A stretch of 64,000 bases of DNA from Mesorhizobium sp. 113-3-3 (GTDB taxonomy: Bacteria; Pseudomonadota; Alphaproteobacteria; Rhizobiales; Rhizobiaceae): the NCBI RefSeq assembly GCF_016756495.1, contig NZ_AP023243.1, forward strand, positions 3,662,501 to 3,726,500, given 5' to 3'. Of this stretch, positions 62,176 through 64,000 are shown in pieces; positions within the stretch are counted from its first letter, which is position 1; the number at the start of each line of letters is the position of its first letter. Below the pieces are notes generated by a model, which was not told where the DNA came from, did no database searches, and worked only from the letters and a program-made list of their open reading frames with translations. The position numbers were made by a program, and so were the translations under genes.

Positions 62176-64000
<1,825 letters not shown>

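Overview
The window reads as chromosomal DNA of a GC-rich alphaproteobacterium of the Rhizobiales, most likely Mesorhizobium or a close relative. The main reasons are the very-long-chain lipid A cluster (acpXL to lpxXL), a rirA-type iron regulator beside a complete heme uptake locus (hmuPSTUV, a heme receptor and its own tonB), a putR/putA pair of the rhizobial type, and several small palindromic intergenic repeats of the rhizobial kind. I see no transposase, phage gene, CRISPR array or rRNA. This looks like core and lightly accessory chromosome.

Layout. 0-7 kb: a dipeptide/oligopeptide ABC transporter (two-domain ATPase, two permeases, binding protein) behind an M20 deacylase, all on the minus strand; then a small secreted L,D-transpeptidase. 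7.5-11 kb: an unassigned trio of ATP-grasp ligase, CzcO-like flavoprotein and a convergent methyltransferase. 11-16 kb: lipid A very-long-chain fatty acid genes, containing one active ketosynthase and a partner without the active-site cysteine. 16-18 kb: a slipin preceded by two overlapping tRNA-like sequences with anomalous arms. 18-23.6 kb: a ribbon-helix-helix regulator with an SRPBCC protein, a histidine phosphatase, a 1006-residue caspase-like/TPR protein and an AEC transporter. 23.8-29.3 kb: gabD, aldose epimerase, kdgK, and a FixH-like/diheme peroxidase pair. 29-33.5 kb: putR and putA.

33.5-43 kb is the iron/heme block. A minus-strand operon (heme receptor, small exported protein, tonB, IsdG-type heme monooxygenase, VOC protein) diverges from hmuP-hmuS-hmuT-hmuU-hmuV, with a TGA-N9-TCA operator between them; rirA follows and would be the repressor. 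Together these genes import heme across both membranes and probably open it in the cytoplasm to release iron. 43-45.7 kb: a DUF445 membrane protein, a phasin-like protein and a MaoC hydratase. 45.7-55 kb: transporter/regulator pairs (CmlA/FloR-like MFS, DHA2 MFS with LysR, EamA with MocR, MFS with HxlR) and a zinc alcohol dehydrogenase. 55-57 kb: a DUF4262 protein and an isomerase/hydrolase pair for ring-cleavage products. 57-61.3 kb: a FIST sensor, hybrid histidine kinase and NarL-type regulator resembling a NosP/NahK nitric-oxide system, with two unusual small proteins inserted. 61.5-64 kb: coxS and the start of a form II coxL, which runs off the window end.

All start sites were chosen by eye from start codons, Shine-Dalgarno-like sequences and family N-termini. 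No database search or folding calculation was run.
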